In this document: in pieces, positions 36,125-45,017 of the stretch
How the letters are laid out: the number at the start of each line of letters is the position of its first letter
Position numbering within the stretch: the first letter of the stretch is position 1
DNA from: Pseudomonadales bacterium
Lineage (GTDB): Bacteria > Pseudomonadota > Gammaproteobacteria > Pseudomonadales > Azotimanducaceae
DNA length: 64,000 nt
Assembly (NCBI GenBank): GCA_019090615.1
Contig: JAHRVQ010000026.1
Location: 1 to 64,000, forward strand
Direction: 5' to 3'
The notes under the pieces: model-generated
Seen by the model: the letters and a program-made list of their open reading frames with translations, nothing else
Told to the model about the DNA's origin: nothing
Database searches by the model: none
Made by a program: the position numbers and the translations under genes

Positions 36125-37576
36125 ATGTTTGTTGCTATTGTATTGGTTTTACTCGTAGTCGGTTCAATTGCGTTTCACTTTATCAGCCCCTGGTGGTTCA
36201 CGCCAATTGCCTCCAATTGGCAAACCATTGATGATACCGTTAATATTACCTTTTGGGTCACCGGCGCGGTTTTTGTCGCTGTTAACCTGTTTATGGCTTA
36301 TGCAATAATTAAATATCGGCATAACCCGAAAAATAACCAACCCGCACATTATGAACCCGAAAATTCAAGGCTTGAAGCCTGGCTCACTGGCATAACTGCC
36401 ATAGGCGTCGCTGCGCTGCTGGCGCCAGGGCTCTATGTATGGGGGCAATTTGTCAACGTACCCGAAGATGCCACTGAAATTGAAGCCATGGGTGAGCAAT
36501 GGCGCTGGTCATTCCGCCTACCCGGTAAAGACGGCATCCTTGGCACCACCAATGCCACACTGGTCGATATAAACAACCCGTTTGGCATCAACCCAGATGA
36601 CAGTACAGGCCTGGATGATATCCTTATCAGCCGGAACAATGTCCATCTACCCATAGATCAGCCGGTGAAGTTTTTACTCCGTTCCAAAGATGTGCTGCAC
36701 GACTTTGCTGTTGCAGAATTCCGAGTAAAGATGGACCTTGTACCTGGACTGGTCTCCTATCTCTGGTTCACCCCCACGCGCACCGGCACCTTTGATATTT
36801 TATGCGAAGAACTTTGCGGTGTTGGTCACTTCACGATGCGTGGCAGAGTAATAGTAGACACCGCAGAAGACTATCAAACTTGGCTAGACCAACAGTTAAG
36901 CTTCGCAGACATTCAGGCCATCGGGCCCGGCGACCAGATCGCAGGCCAGGCGCTCTACACGGTATGCAGTTCCTGTCACGGCAGCAGCGGCGAAGGCAAT
37001 ATCGCGCTCAACTCGCCAAAAATTGCAGGCCAGCATTCATGGTATCTACGGCAGCAACTACAAAATTTTAAGCAAGGCATCCGTGGCACCCATAAAGATG
37101 ATGTCTATGGTCAGCAAATGGCAGCGATGATGGCTGTACTGGCCGACAACAAGGCAGTACGTGACGTTGCAGCTTATGTCGCCGCACTACCCTCAACAGT
37201 TTCTGATCAGAACCTCAGCGCTGATTTAATTAAGGATGCCGATTTAGAACACGGCAAAAAACTCTATAACACCTGCGGCACCTGTCACGGCGCCAACGGA
37301 CAGGGCAATTATGCATTGAATTCACCGCGCATTAGCGGCCAGGAAGCCTGGTATATGATCAGGCAACTAAAGAACTTTAAAGACAGAGTACGCGGCGCCC
37401 ATCCAGACGATGTATTCGGTCCTTCTATGTCTAGTATGGCCAGTTATCTCAGGGACGAACAATCGATAGCCGATGTCGCTGCTTATGTAACAACACTTAC
37501 CACTGATACCGGCCAGTCAAAAGAATCATTGGTTCAAATAGAAACAGACCAGATTTCACTTGCAGGAGGTGGTTAA
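36125..37576 (+). CDS. coxB: Cytochrome c oxidase subunit II with two haem c domains
   Basis: The 483-residue protein starts with two transmembrane helices, then the cupredoxin domain with the CuA motif C227-x3-C231-x3-H235-x2-M238 (CEELCGVGHFTM) and the conserved GEQWRWSF. Two cytochrome c domains follow, with CXXCH at residues 281 and 384. It accepts electrons from a donor cytochrome and passes them through CuA to haem a. This is a caa3-like fusion with two instead of one haem domain. The stop overlaps the coxA start by one base. Confidence 0.95.
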   Translation: MFVAIVLVLLVVGSIAFHFISPWWFTPIASNWQTIDDTVNITFWVTGAVFVAVNLFMAYAIIKYRHNPKNNQPAHYEPENSRLEAWLTGITAIGVAALLAPGLYVWGQFVNVPEDATEIEAMGEQWRWSFRLPGKDGILGTTNATLVDINNPFGINPDDSTGLDDILISRNNVHLPIDQPVKFLLRSKDVLHDFAVAEFRVKMDLVPGLVSYLWFTPTRTGTFDILCEELCGVGHFTMRGRVIVDTAEDYQTWLDQQLSFADIQAIGPGDQIAGQALYTVCSSCHGSSGEGNIALNSPKIAGQHSWYLRQQLQNFKQGIRGTHKDDVYGQQMAAMMAVLADNKAVRDVAAYVAALPSTVSDQNLSADLIKDADLEHGKKLYNTCGTCHGANGQGNYALNSPRISGQEAWYMIRQLKNFKDRVRGAHPDDVFGPSMSSMASYLRDEQSIADVAAYVTTLTTDTGQSKESLVQIETDQISLAGGG

Positions 37577-39357
37577 TGGCTTACGTTGCGATTGCTGATA
37601 AAGGGCAGGATCTATCTCATCCTCATAGTTTTATTACAAAATACATATGGAGCCAGGATCACAAGGTAATAGCTATCCAGTATGGACTAACTGCCATTGC
37701 GGTAGGTTTTGTAGCATTGCTGCTGTCTGGTGTCATGCGACTACAACTCGGGTTTCCAGATACCTTTTCATTTATTGACCCCAGTGAATATTATCAGGCA
37801 GTGACCATGCACGGCATGATCATGGTGATCTATTTACTCACAGCACTATTTCTTGGCGGCTTTGGCAACTATCTTATCCCGCTGATGGTCGGTGCCAGAG
37901 ACATGGTCTTCCCCTATCTAAATATGCTGAGTTACTGGGTTTATTTGCTCTCCGTCATCATATTAATGGGCAGTTTTTTTGTCACCGGCGGTCCAACAGG
38001 AGCAGGCTGGACGCTCTATCCGCCACAGGCAATACTAGAAGGCACACCTGGCGCCGATGGCGGCATTGTGTTGATGTTAATATCATTGATCGTATTCATT
38101 GTCGCTTTCACGATGGGCGGCCTAAATTATGTCACTACAGTGCTTCAAGCCAGAACACGCGGCATGAGTCTGATGAGAATGCCATTATCTGTCTGGGGTA
38201 TCTTTACCGCTACAGTACTCGGTTTACTTGCTTTCCCTGCATTATTAGTCAGCGGCATAATGATGATACTGGACCGGCTGCTAGGAACCAGCTTCTTTAT
38301 GCCAGCGATTGTCTCCCTCGGCGAGCAAACCAGTTATGGTGGTGGCAGCCCAGTGCTATTCCAGCATCTGTTCTGGTTTTTCGGCCACCCAGAAGTTTAT
38401 ATCGTTGCACTACCTGCCTTTGGTATCGTTTCGGACCTCCTCAGTACCCATGCTCGGAAAAACATTTTTGGCTACCGTATGATGGTCTGGGCCATTGTCG
38501 CCATTGGCGGCTTAAGCTTCGTTGTCTGGGCTCATCATATGTATGTCAGCGGCATGAACCCTTACTTCGGATTTTTCTTCGCCACAACTACCCTTATCAT
38601 CGCTGTGCCAACCGCTATAAAAGTATATAACTGGGTGCTTACCCTGTGGCGCGGCAACATACATTTCACTGTGCCTATGCTGTTTGCTATTGGGTTTATA
38701 TTTACCTTTACACATGGTGGTCTAACTGGCATTTTCCTTGGCAATGTTGTTGTAGATCTGCCTTTATCTGACACCTATTTTGTCATTGCCCATTTCCATA
38801 TGGTCATGGGGGTCTCACCGATACTGGTTGTCTTCGGAGCGCTCTATCACTGGTATCCAAAAATAACTGGCAGGATGTTTAACGACACTCTCGGTAAAAT
38901 ACATTTTTGGGGCACCTTCCTCGGCACCTACTCAATTTATTTGCCCATGCATTACCTGGGTTTTCTTGGTGTACCCAGGCGATATTTCGCCTACGAGGGG
39001 ATCAACTTTATTCCTGAATCCGCACAAACCCTTAATGAGGCCATAACAATTGCTGCACTCATCGTCGCCGCTTTTCAATTCCTATTTGTTTTTAACGTCA
39101 TCTGGAGCCTTTTCAAGGGCAAGAAAGCCCCTGGTAACCCATGGAATGCAACCACACTAGAATGGCAAACGCCCCAAACTCCGCCCGAACATGGCAACTG
39201 GGGCCCTGAGTTACCTAATGTCTATCGCTGGGCCTACGACTATAGCGTACCCGGTGCAGACAAGGACTTTATTCCTCAAAACCAGCCTCCAGGGGATAAC
39301 CGACAGCCCCCAATAACGACACCTAGGGAACAACCTCGCGAGGTTGAACCCGCGTGA
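37576..39357 (+). CDS. coxA: Cytochrome c oxidase subunit I
   Basis: The 593-residue, twelve-helix catalytic subunit contains GNYLIPLMVGARDMVFPYLN (D-pathway), FFGHPEVYIVALPAFG with the proton-channel Glu and the His-Tyr pair, and HHMYVSG and HFHMVMG with haem/CuB ligands. It reduces O2 to water and pumps protons; the Glu in GHPEVY marks an A1-type oxidase. The C-terminal tail is soluble and Pro-rich. It is second in the operon. Confidence 0.97.
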   Translation: MAYVAIADKGQDLSHPHSFITKYIWSQDHKVIAIQYGLTAIAVGFVALLLSGVMRLQLGFPDTFSFIDPSEYYQAVTMHGMIMVIYLLTALFLGGFGNYLIPLMVGARDMVFPYLNMLSYWVYLLSVIILMGSFFVTGGPTGAGWTLYPPQAILEGTPGADGGIVLMLISLIVFIVAFTMGGLNYVTTVLQARTRGMSLMRMPLSVWGIFTATVLGLLAFPALLVSGIMMILDRLLGTSFFMPAIVSLGEQTSYGGGSPVLFQHLFWFFGHPEVYIVALPAFGIVSDLLSTHARKNIFGYRMMVWAIVAIGGLSFVVWAHHMYVSGMNPYFGFFFATTTLIIAVPTAIKVYNWVLTLWRGNIHFTVPMLFAIGFIFTFTHGGLTGIFLGNVVVDLPLSDTYFVIAHFHMVMGVSPILVVFGALYHWYPKITGRMFNDTLGKIHFWGTFLGTYSIYLPMHYLGFLGVPRRYFAYEGINFIPESAQTLNEAITIAALIVAAFQFLFVFNVIWSLFKGKKAPGNPWNATTLEWQTPQTPPEHGNWGPELPNVYRWAYDYSVPGADKDFIPQNQPPGDNRQPPITTPREQPREVEPA

Positions 39358-40085
39358 GTATCATAGTTTCAGTTATCGTACTTTTTGTTATTGCCGCCTA
39401 CTATTGGCTATGGCGACAGAAGATCATGGAAAAACCCTGGCTAACTGAAAGCCCATTGGTCGACATACCAACAGACCCCGACGACAGACAAACAGGAAAT
39501 GCGACATTCAGCAGCCTGGCGCCCCTTGGTAACGGCATAACAGATGAATCATTTCAATCTGCTGGAAAAACCGGCCTAATGTTTTTCCTGGCTGTGATCA
39601 CTAGCTTATTTGCGCTTTTTGTCAGCGCATATTTTATCCGCATGGAACTTGACGACTGGACTCCCCTCGCAGAACCCACAATACTCTGGACCAACACCTT
39701 ATTATTAATATTCGGCAGTATCGCTATTCAATTAACATCTTATGGCGTCAAAGATCATCATTTATCGGTCACCAGATATGCCCTGCTCGCCACCGGCATA
39801 TTCACCTGGGCTTTTATTGCAGGACAGCTAATTGCGTGGCAACAACTGGTAGACAACGGTTTCTACCTGCAAACCAACCCCGCCAACGCATTTTTTTACG
39901 TCATTACCGGGCTGCACGGACTACATATGTTAGGTGGTCTTTGGGTCTGGTTTAGAACCACATTAAAAATATGGCTGCGGAAAGAACACGATCAAGTTGC
40001 AGAAAGTATTGAACTATGTCGTACCTATTGGCACTACCTGCTACTGGTTTGGCTAGGGCTTTTTGCTCTGCTGCTTTCTACCTAA
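39354..40085 (+). CDS. Cytochrome c oxidase subunit III, first copy
   Basis: This 243-residue protein has an extra N-terminal helix, an extramembrane segment (about residues 20-75), then five helices with FYVITGLHGLHMLGGLWVWF, the conserved subunit III motif. It starts with GTG overlapping the coxA stop. Unusually, a second subunit III gene follows, so this copy may be a structurally specialised one. Confidence 0.9.
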   Translation: MSIIVSVIVLFVIAAYYWLWRQKIMEKPWLTESPLVDIPTDPDDRQTGNATFSSLAPLGNGITDESFQSAGKTGLMFFLAVITSLFALFVSAYFIRMELDDWTPLAEPTILWTNTLLLIFGSIAIQLTSYGVKDHHLSVTRYALLATGIFTWAFIAGQLIAWQQLVDNGFYLQTNPANAFFYVITGLHGLHMLGGLWVWFRTTLKIWLRKEHDQVAESIELCRTYWHYLLLVWLGLFALLLST

Positions 40086-40150
40086 AGGTAATTAGCTAAT
40101 ATGCACATTTAACAACGCACTTAATGAACGCCAACAATTTGGAGGTTGGT

Positions 40151-40840
40151 ATGACCGACAGCATATCGATGACCCAACCAGAAGCATCTCAAGAAGGGGT
40201 GCCTGGGCTGGTGGAAGACTGGTCCGCAGATAAACAGACTTTCCCTGTACCATGGGGCAAGGCAATGATGTGGATATTCCTTCTAAGCGACACCTTTATC
40301 TTTACAATATTCCTCACCGCCTACATGAATGTGCGCATGACCACCACGGTAGACTGGCCTGTTCCCAGTGAAGTTTTCGCACTAACCATCTTTGGCAATC
40401 ACATTCCGTTGATACTCATTGCCATAATGACCTTCATCTTGATTAGCAGCAGCGGCACAATGGCGATGGCTGTCAATTTTAGTTATCGCCGAGATCGAAA
40501 AAAGGTCGCTATACTAATGTTAATAACAGCAGCCTTTGGCCTTAGCTTCGTTGGCATGCAGGTATTCGAATGGAGCAAACTTATCCTGGAAGAGGGGGTG
40601 AGGCCCTGGGGCAATCCTATGGGTGCTGCGCAATTTGGTTCGGCATTTTTTATGATTACCGGTTTTCACGGCTTTCATGTCTCAATTGGCGTTATCTACT
40701 TAACGGTGGTTGCCCTCAAGGTGCTACGTGGTGACTATGACAAAAAAGGTAACTATGAAATTGTAGAAATTACCGGCCTGTACTGGCACTTTGTTGATCT
40801 AGTCTGGGTATTCATTTTCGCTTTTTTCTACTTATGGTAA
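40151..40840 (+). CDS. Cytochrome c oxidase subunit III, second copy
   Basis: The product of 229 residues has helices with FFMITGFHGFHVSIGVIYLT and ends TGLYWHFVDLVWVFIFAFFY, the standard subunit III signature. The ATG at 40151 (MTDSISM) has GGAGG eight bases upstream and is preferred to the earlier in-frame ATG at 40124. It lies 65 bp after the first copy and 11 bp before the subunit IV gene. Confidence 0.92.
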   Translation: MTDSISMTQPEASQEGVPGLVEDWSADKQTFPVPWGKAMMWIFLLSDTFIFTIFLTAYMNVRMTTTVDWPVPSEVFALTIFGNHIPLILIAIMTFILISSSGTMAMAVNFSYRRDRKKVAILMLITAAFGLSFVGMQVFEWSKLILEEGVRPWGNPMGAAQFGSAFFMITGFHGFHVSIGVIYLTVVALKVLRGDYDKKGNYEIVEITGLYWHFVDLVWVFIFAFFYLW

Positions 40841-40851
40841 GGAGATAAACA

Positions 40852-41190
40852 ATGTCTGAAGCTATTCAACCTTCACCTGAACAAACCCATGATGAAGGGC
40901 ACCCTATAAGTGTTTATCTAAAGGTTTGGGCGCTCCTGTTTGTGCTAAGCACCTTGTCTTACCTGGTAGACTACTGGGATTTTCAGGGTATCTTACGCTG
41001 GTCTCTGATTATCACCTTTATGATTTTAAAGGCGGGGTTCATTATCGCAATTTTTATGCATATGGCCTGGGAGAGATTATCTCTGGTCTACGCCATCTTA
41101 ATGCCACCCTTAGTATTATTAGTACTCATTGCTTTAATGGCAAGTGAAGCCAACTATACATTTTTAACACGGTTATTTTTCTTTTTGTAA
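40852..41190 (+). CDS. Prokaryotic cytochrome oxidase subunit IV
   Basis: The 112-residue protein has three transmembrane helices (VWALLFVLSTLSYLVDYW; LIITFMILKAGFIIAIFMHM; LMPPLVLLVLIALMAS), as in the COX4 family. MHMAW is the conserved central motif. It is a small accessory subunit stabilising the oxidase. A strong AAGGAG lies before the start. It is the last gene of the operon. Confidence 0.9.
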   Translation: MSEAIQPSPEQTHDEGHPISVYLKVWALLFVLSTLSYLVDYWDFQGILRWSLIITFMILKAGFIIAIFMHMAWERLSLVYAILMPPLVLLVLIALMASEANYTFLTRLFFFL

Positions 41191-41199
41191 CTTTTTATA

Positions 41200-41229
41200 A
41201 ATAACCACTTTGTTAATAGCCACTTTGTC
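41200..41229. repeat. Two 15-bp tandem copies after the oxidase operon
   Basis: AATAACCACTTTGTT is followed directly by AATAGCCACTTTGTC (13 of 15 identical). It lies in the 245-bp gap before the cytochrome c gene, which holds no other feature that I can see. Confidence 0.6.
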
Positions 41230-41435
41230 TAGCGAGCAATATATTTGGCAAGCAATAAGTCTAAAAAGCAAAACCTACAAGGCAATAAACTGGCGGGGGA
41301 CAGATACAAACATCCCTCAGCCAGTTGAACGGCGCTTCCGAACCGATACTTGTTTAACGGCATAAATACACCCATTAACAACGGATCATTTAATGGGCGC
41401 ACAAATAGAGAATTTTCTGCAATCCAGAAAACATG

Positions 41436-42038
41436 CTATCTCGCCAGGCTACTAATATAAGCAACAACATCTGCAACGGCCTTTTCATCGGGCAACGTCA
41501 TTGCCATCGGCCTCATCTGTTGGCCATATATATCTTTACTATCACTGCCTCTAATACCTTTTTTGAAATTTTGCAACTGACGTACTAGATACCAATCCTG
41601 TTGCACCAGCAGGCCCGGCCCATGCCGCGCCTTAATACCCTTACCATCTGGCCCATGGCAACTAGCACAAAGCATATAACGCGCTTTACCTGCAGCAGCA
41701 TCGCCTTTAATAGTAGTGGATGCCGGCGGCTTCGAAAAACTGGCTATATAGGTGGCTACAGCTTTCACCGCAGCATCATTAGCTAACGTCATAGCCATTG
41801 GCTGCATCTGCCTACCATAAATATCATCGCCATGTTTACCCCGCCGCCCCTTTCTGAAATTATTTATCTGTGCTTCAAGATACCAGATTTCCTGACCAGC
41901 CAACGCCGGCGAGTTTGTTGCGACATTACCCTCACCCTGGCTGCCATGACAACTCGCACACAATGCGTAACTGCTCCTGCCATCAGCGAAAACCGCCGAA
42001 CTAAAAAGCACCATAACCATTATTAACCACGACTTCAT
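41436..42038 (-). CDS. Di-haem cytochrome c (c4-like)
   Basis: The product of about 200 residues has a signal peptide (WLIMVMVLFSSAVFAD) and two cytochrome c domains, each with CASCHG followed by the segment NSPALAGQEIWYLEAQINNF or a related one and (Q)MxPMAMTL providing the axial Met. The domains closely resemble the two haem domains fused to subunit II in the adjacent operon. It is probably a soluble electron donor for that oxidase. The ATG at 42038 follows a G-rich site and is preferred to a GTG two codons upstream. Confidence 0.9.
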   Translation of the reverse strand: MKSWLIMVMVLFSSAVFADGRSSYALCASCHGSQGEGNVATNSPALAGQEIWYLEAQINNFRKGRRGKHGDDIYGRQMQPMAMTLANDAAVKAVATYIASFSKPPASTTIKGDAAAGKARYMLCASCHGPDGKGIKARHGPGLLVQQDWYLVRQLQNFKKGIRGSDSKDIYGQQMRPMAMTLPDEKAVADVVAYISSLAR

Positions 42039-42210
42039 AATCACTACCCCCCCATTCGTTTTTCACATATTCTAATTTTACCACCGCACAACCACCAAAT
42101 AGAAGCTTGTTTCTATTTGGTACTGTGCAAATGATCGCTTTAGTGTATTTTCATTAAGCGCAAGACAAAACTTCGCAACCGCGTTAAATACTTATATCAA
42201 ATACAACAAA

Positions 42211-42256
42211 GCCGCCAATATCTATACCCGTGCAAACAGGCATAGATATTGGCGGC
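42211..42256 (-). terminator. Strong terminator of the downstream membrane-protein gene
   Basis: Perfect 15-bp arms GCCGCCAATATCTAT / ATAGATATTGGCGGC enclose a short loop, 20 bases after the stop of the gene at 42277-42993. Read on the minus strand it is followed by TTTGTTGT. One of the longest perfect inverted repeats in the window. Confidence 0.8.
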
Positions 42257-42276
42257 TAATTTCAATAAAACGTTTA

Positions 42277-42993
42277 TCAGGCTATTTCAGGTGGTGCACT
42301 TTTGGGCCGCGATAATTCGCTATCAACCTGCCCGTGCCCACCCACTTCGTTGGGCACCACAGTTACCGCTGAACTTTCTTCTACATCAGGCGCTATTACA
42401 GATTTGGGCTCAACCTGTGCGTGACTAAACAAATTACGATCTATCCAACGATATAAGTGATTGCGCCAGTATAAAACCCAATGCGGCTGACCAATTTCGG
42501 TACCCTTTTCTTCCAGCCGCTGATGTTTAAGCAGTAATCGTTCGAGTACCGGCTCCTGCTCAGGGTCCAGCTCAACAATAAAGACATGCATGCCTTCCGC
42601 AAGCGCCGCCTGGAACTCTTTATAATGTCGATTGGGCCTTTGAAAACCAATAAAGCCCCCTTCCCAGGTACTAAACCCAAAAACAACCACGGACAAAAAT
42701 ATATAGGGCATCCAGCCTACATTCAGTTGTGGTAAGCCTAATAAATACGCGCTAACAATGATTATTGCCGCACCCATCAGGCCTACAATAGCGCCGATTT
42801 CTCCCGAGCGGATAACGTCACTTTTAAATAGCGACTGCACCGCATGAAGATGGATATGGTTAGCAACGCCAAGATCGTCATTGCTAAGCACATGAATTTG
42901 CAGGTTCTCTACACCCCCTGCCTCTAACTCCTGTTCAAGTAGATCTAGGTCATCTAGATCATCACTTACAAAATAATGCCTCAATGTATTCAT
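42277..42993 (-). CDS. Conserved membrane protein with two TM helices
   Basis: The 238-residue protein starts MNTLRHYFVSDDLDDLDLLE and has a cytosolic domain, two central helices (IGAIVGLMGAAIIIVSAYLL; PYIFLSVVVFGFSTWEGGFI) and a second cytosolic part (HVFIVELDPEQEPVLERLLL). This organisation resembles a family in marine gammaproteobacteria often annotated only as a membrane or magnesium-transporter-like protein; I cannot support a function. The alpha/beta pattern before and after the helices suggests one split regulatory domain. A strong terminator follows. Confidence 0.7.
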   Translation of the reverse strand: MNTLRHYFVSDDLDDLDLLEQELEAGGVENLQIHVLSNDDLGVANHIHLHAVQSLFKSDVIRSGEIGAIVGLMGAAIIIVSAYLLGLPQLNVGWMPYIFLSVVVFGFSTWEGGFIGFQRPNRHYKEFQAALAEGMHVFIVELDPEQEPVLERLLLKHQRLEEKGTEIGQPHWVLYWRNHLYRWIDRNLFSHAQVEPKSVIAPDVEESSAVTVVPNEVGGHGQVDSELSRPKSAPPEIA

Positions 42994-43133
42994 ACTACCT
43001 CCAGTTAAATGTTGAGGTAACCGATACGAAGATCATTTAGAGTGTCATTCATCTGCCGGAAACAACACCGGTCGGAACTGCGAAAGGACGCACACGACTA
43101 AGTTGACACGGTCACTTTTACTTTAGCATGAGT

Positions 43134-43163
43134 TTCTTAAAAAAATACAGCTTTTTTTAAGAA
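43134..43163. other. Perfect AT-rich inverted repeat in the 42994-43572 gap
   Basis: TTCTTAAAAAAA and TTTTTTTAAGAA form perfect 12-bp arms around a six-base loop. It lies in a 579-bp gap between divergent genes. It could be an operator or a bidirectional terminator. The rest of the gap has only a doubtful 77-codon frame (43197-43430) without a ribosome-binding site. Confidence 0.45.
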
Positions 43164-43572
43164 CTACAAAAATAGCGTCTGTCTAGTTAAAATAGCATGA
43201 AATGTCCCAACCTGGACACAATTCATCCAATATCATACTGGATCGACTGCTATTTCTTTGATAGCCATGGCCACGCACCCCAGAAACACCGCTTTATCGT
43301 ATTGTTAGCGACTAACATACAGGCTATATCAATTAGATTTTTTATTCTTAAACGACCAGAAATACAAATTTCACGTTGCCAATCACAACGCTCTATTGCA
43401 AGCAAAAAAATCAAACAGGATTCAAGTTAGACGTTTTTTCACCTTACATGAAACAGATGCCGCACGGCGGCATTACACCCTGTTCGTATCGCTTGTAGGC
43501 GCATATACTTTTACCTTCCGTAATGGTAGCTTTGACTTTCTATGCCCAATGCATCCTCAATAAGGAACAATT

Positions 43573-44655
43573 ATGAAAGCAGCTGTTTTGCGCGAAGCTA
43601 ATAAACCGATGGAAATCGAAGAGGTTCAAATTTCCAAGCCTGGACCGCGTGAAGTTATGGTTAGGCCCATTGCAGCGGGTGTTTGCCATAGCGACCTGCA
43701 TTTCATGGATGGCTCGTACCCCTATATGCTACCCACGATTTTAGGCCACGAGAGCGCCGGCATCGTCGAGGAAGTCGGCAAAGATGTCACCTATGTAAAA
43801 AAGGGCGACAGTGTCATTACCTGCCTTTCTGCTTTTTGCGGCCATTGCAACCATTGCCTGACCGGCCACCTGTCGCGCTGTAATTCTCCAGAGGTATCAA
43901 GAAAACCCGAGGAAGAAGCCAGAATCTCTAAGGCGGGCAGCCAAATTCATCAATTCCTGAACCTGTCTTCTTTTGCCGAACTGATGCTCATTCACGAACA
44001 TGCACTGGTCAAAGTCCGCGAAGACATGCCAATGGACCGTGCGGCACTGATTGGTTGTTCAACCACAACTGGCGTTGGCGCTGTTTTCCATACCGCAAAA
44101 GTTGAACCAGGGTCTACTGTCGCTGTTCTCGGTTGTGGCGGCGTGGGTCTGGCTGCAATTAATGGTGCCGCTATCGCCGGTGCAGGGCGTATAATCGCCG
44201 TAGACATGGTTGATTCCAAATTAGACCTGGCCAAAGCAGTGGGCGCCACTGACGTAGTTAACGCAAGCTCTGGTGAAGCTGTTGGGCAAATCATAGAAAT
44301 GACCCAGGGCGGTTGTGACTATACCTTTGAGGCCATTGGCCTGAAAGCGACCGCAGAACAAGCATTTCAAATGTTGGCCCCAGGCGGCACAGCAACCATT
44401 ATCGGCATGATTCCCGTTGGCACCATGGTTGAACTACATGGGGTCGACTTCCTGTCAGAAAAGAAAATCCAGGGTTCCAACATGGGCTCTAATCGATTCC
44501 GCGTTGACATGCCACGCTTTGTTGATTTTTATCTGAATGGAAAACTGCATCTGGACCAGATGATATCCAAACACATAAAGCTTGAGCAGGTGAACGATGC
44601 CCTCGAGGCATTAAAGTCCGGCCAGGAAGCACGCCATATCATAATGTTTGATTAG
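43573..44655 (+). CDS. Zinc-dependent alcohol dehydrogenase (class III-like)
   Basis: The 360-residue MDR enzyme has GVCHSDLH and GHESAGIVEEVGKDV (catalytic zinc ligands), the structural-zinc motif CGHCNHCLTGHLSRC, and the nucleotide-binding GCGGVGLAAINGA. It resembles the class III / NDMA-like branch that oxidises alcohols or aldehyde adducts with NAD. The substrate is not evident. AAGGAAC lies upstream of the ATG. A biotin carrier gene follows 49 bp later on the same strand. Confidence 0.92.
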   Translation: MKAAVLREANKPMEIEEVQISKPGPREVMVRPIAAGVCHSDLHFMDGSYPYMLPTILGHESAGIVEEVGKDVTYVKKGDSVITCLSAFCGHCNHCLTGHLSRCNSPEVSRKPEEEARISKAGSQIHQFLNLSSFAELMLIHEHALVKVREDMPMDRAALIGCSTTTGVGAVFHTAKVEPGSTVAVLGCGGVGLAAINGAAIAGAGRIIAVDMVDSKLDLAKAVGATDVVNASSGEAVGQIIEMTQGGCDYTFEAIGLKATAEQAFQMLAPGGTATIIGMIPVGTMVELHGVDFLSEKKIQGSNMGSNRFRVDMPRFVDFYLNGKLHLDQMISKHIKLEQVNDALEALKSGQEARHIIMFD

Positions 44656-44704
44656 ACAGGCTTTTATTACCACCTGCCATCAATAGACACCAACAAGGAA
44701 GCGC

Positions 44705-44926
44705 ATGTCAAGAATAGAAGTAGAGTCAGAAATCACCGGTAATGTATGGAAAATTGAACTGAAGGTGGGCGATAAAGTAGAGGCAGAGGACGTAATAATG
44801 ATTTTGGAATCAATGAAGATGGAAATTCCCGTTGAAGCGCCCAGTGCAGGTACAATCGTGGAGATTCTGGTCAAGGAAGAAGACTCTGTAGAAGAGGATC
44901 AAATTTTGGCCATCATTGAGTCTTAG
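44705..44926 (+). CDS. Stand-alone biotin carboxyl carrier protein
   Basis: The 73-residue protein is only a biotinyl/lipoyl domain: VWKIELKVGDKVEAEDVIMI, then ESMKMEIPV with the modified Lys, then GTIVEILVKEEDSVEEDQIL. It would carry CO2 between a biotin carboxylase and a carboxyltransferase. Neither enzyme is in the window. It probably shares a transcript with the alcohol dehydrogenase. A hairpin follows. Confidence 0.88.
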   Translation: MSRIEVESEITGNVWKIELKVGDKVEAEDVIMILESMKMEIPVEAPSAGTIVEILVKEEDSVEEDQILAIIES

Positions 44927-44943
44927 ACCGTTAAGCACCGATT

Positions 44944-45004
44944 CATAACCCTGTGACCACTGGCTCTTAACTATTGACCGCTAGCCAATGTTCGCAGGGT
45001 TATG
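44944..45004. terminator. Nested hairpin between convergent genes
   Basis: CATAACCCTG and CAGGGTTATG form perfect 10-bp outer arms; TGGCT/AGCCA pairs inside. It stands between the biotin carrier gene and the convergent DUF4340 gene and probably ends both transcripts, though there is no long T run. Confidence 0.55.
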
Positions 45005-45017
45005 GGTCGATGCCAGC

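Noticed and set aside
43197-43430. + strand frame of 77 codons in the 42994-43572 gap
   Set aside because: No ribosome-binding site and an irregular, low-complexity protein; taken as chance.
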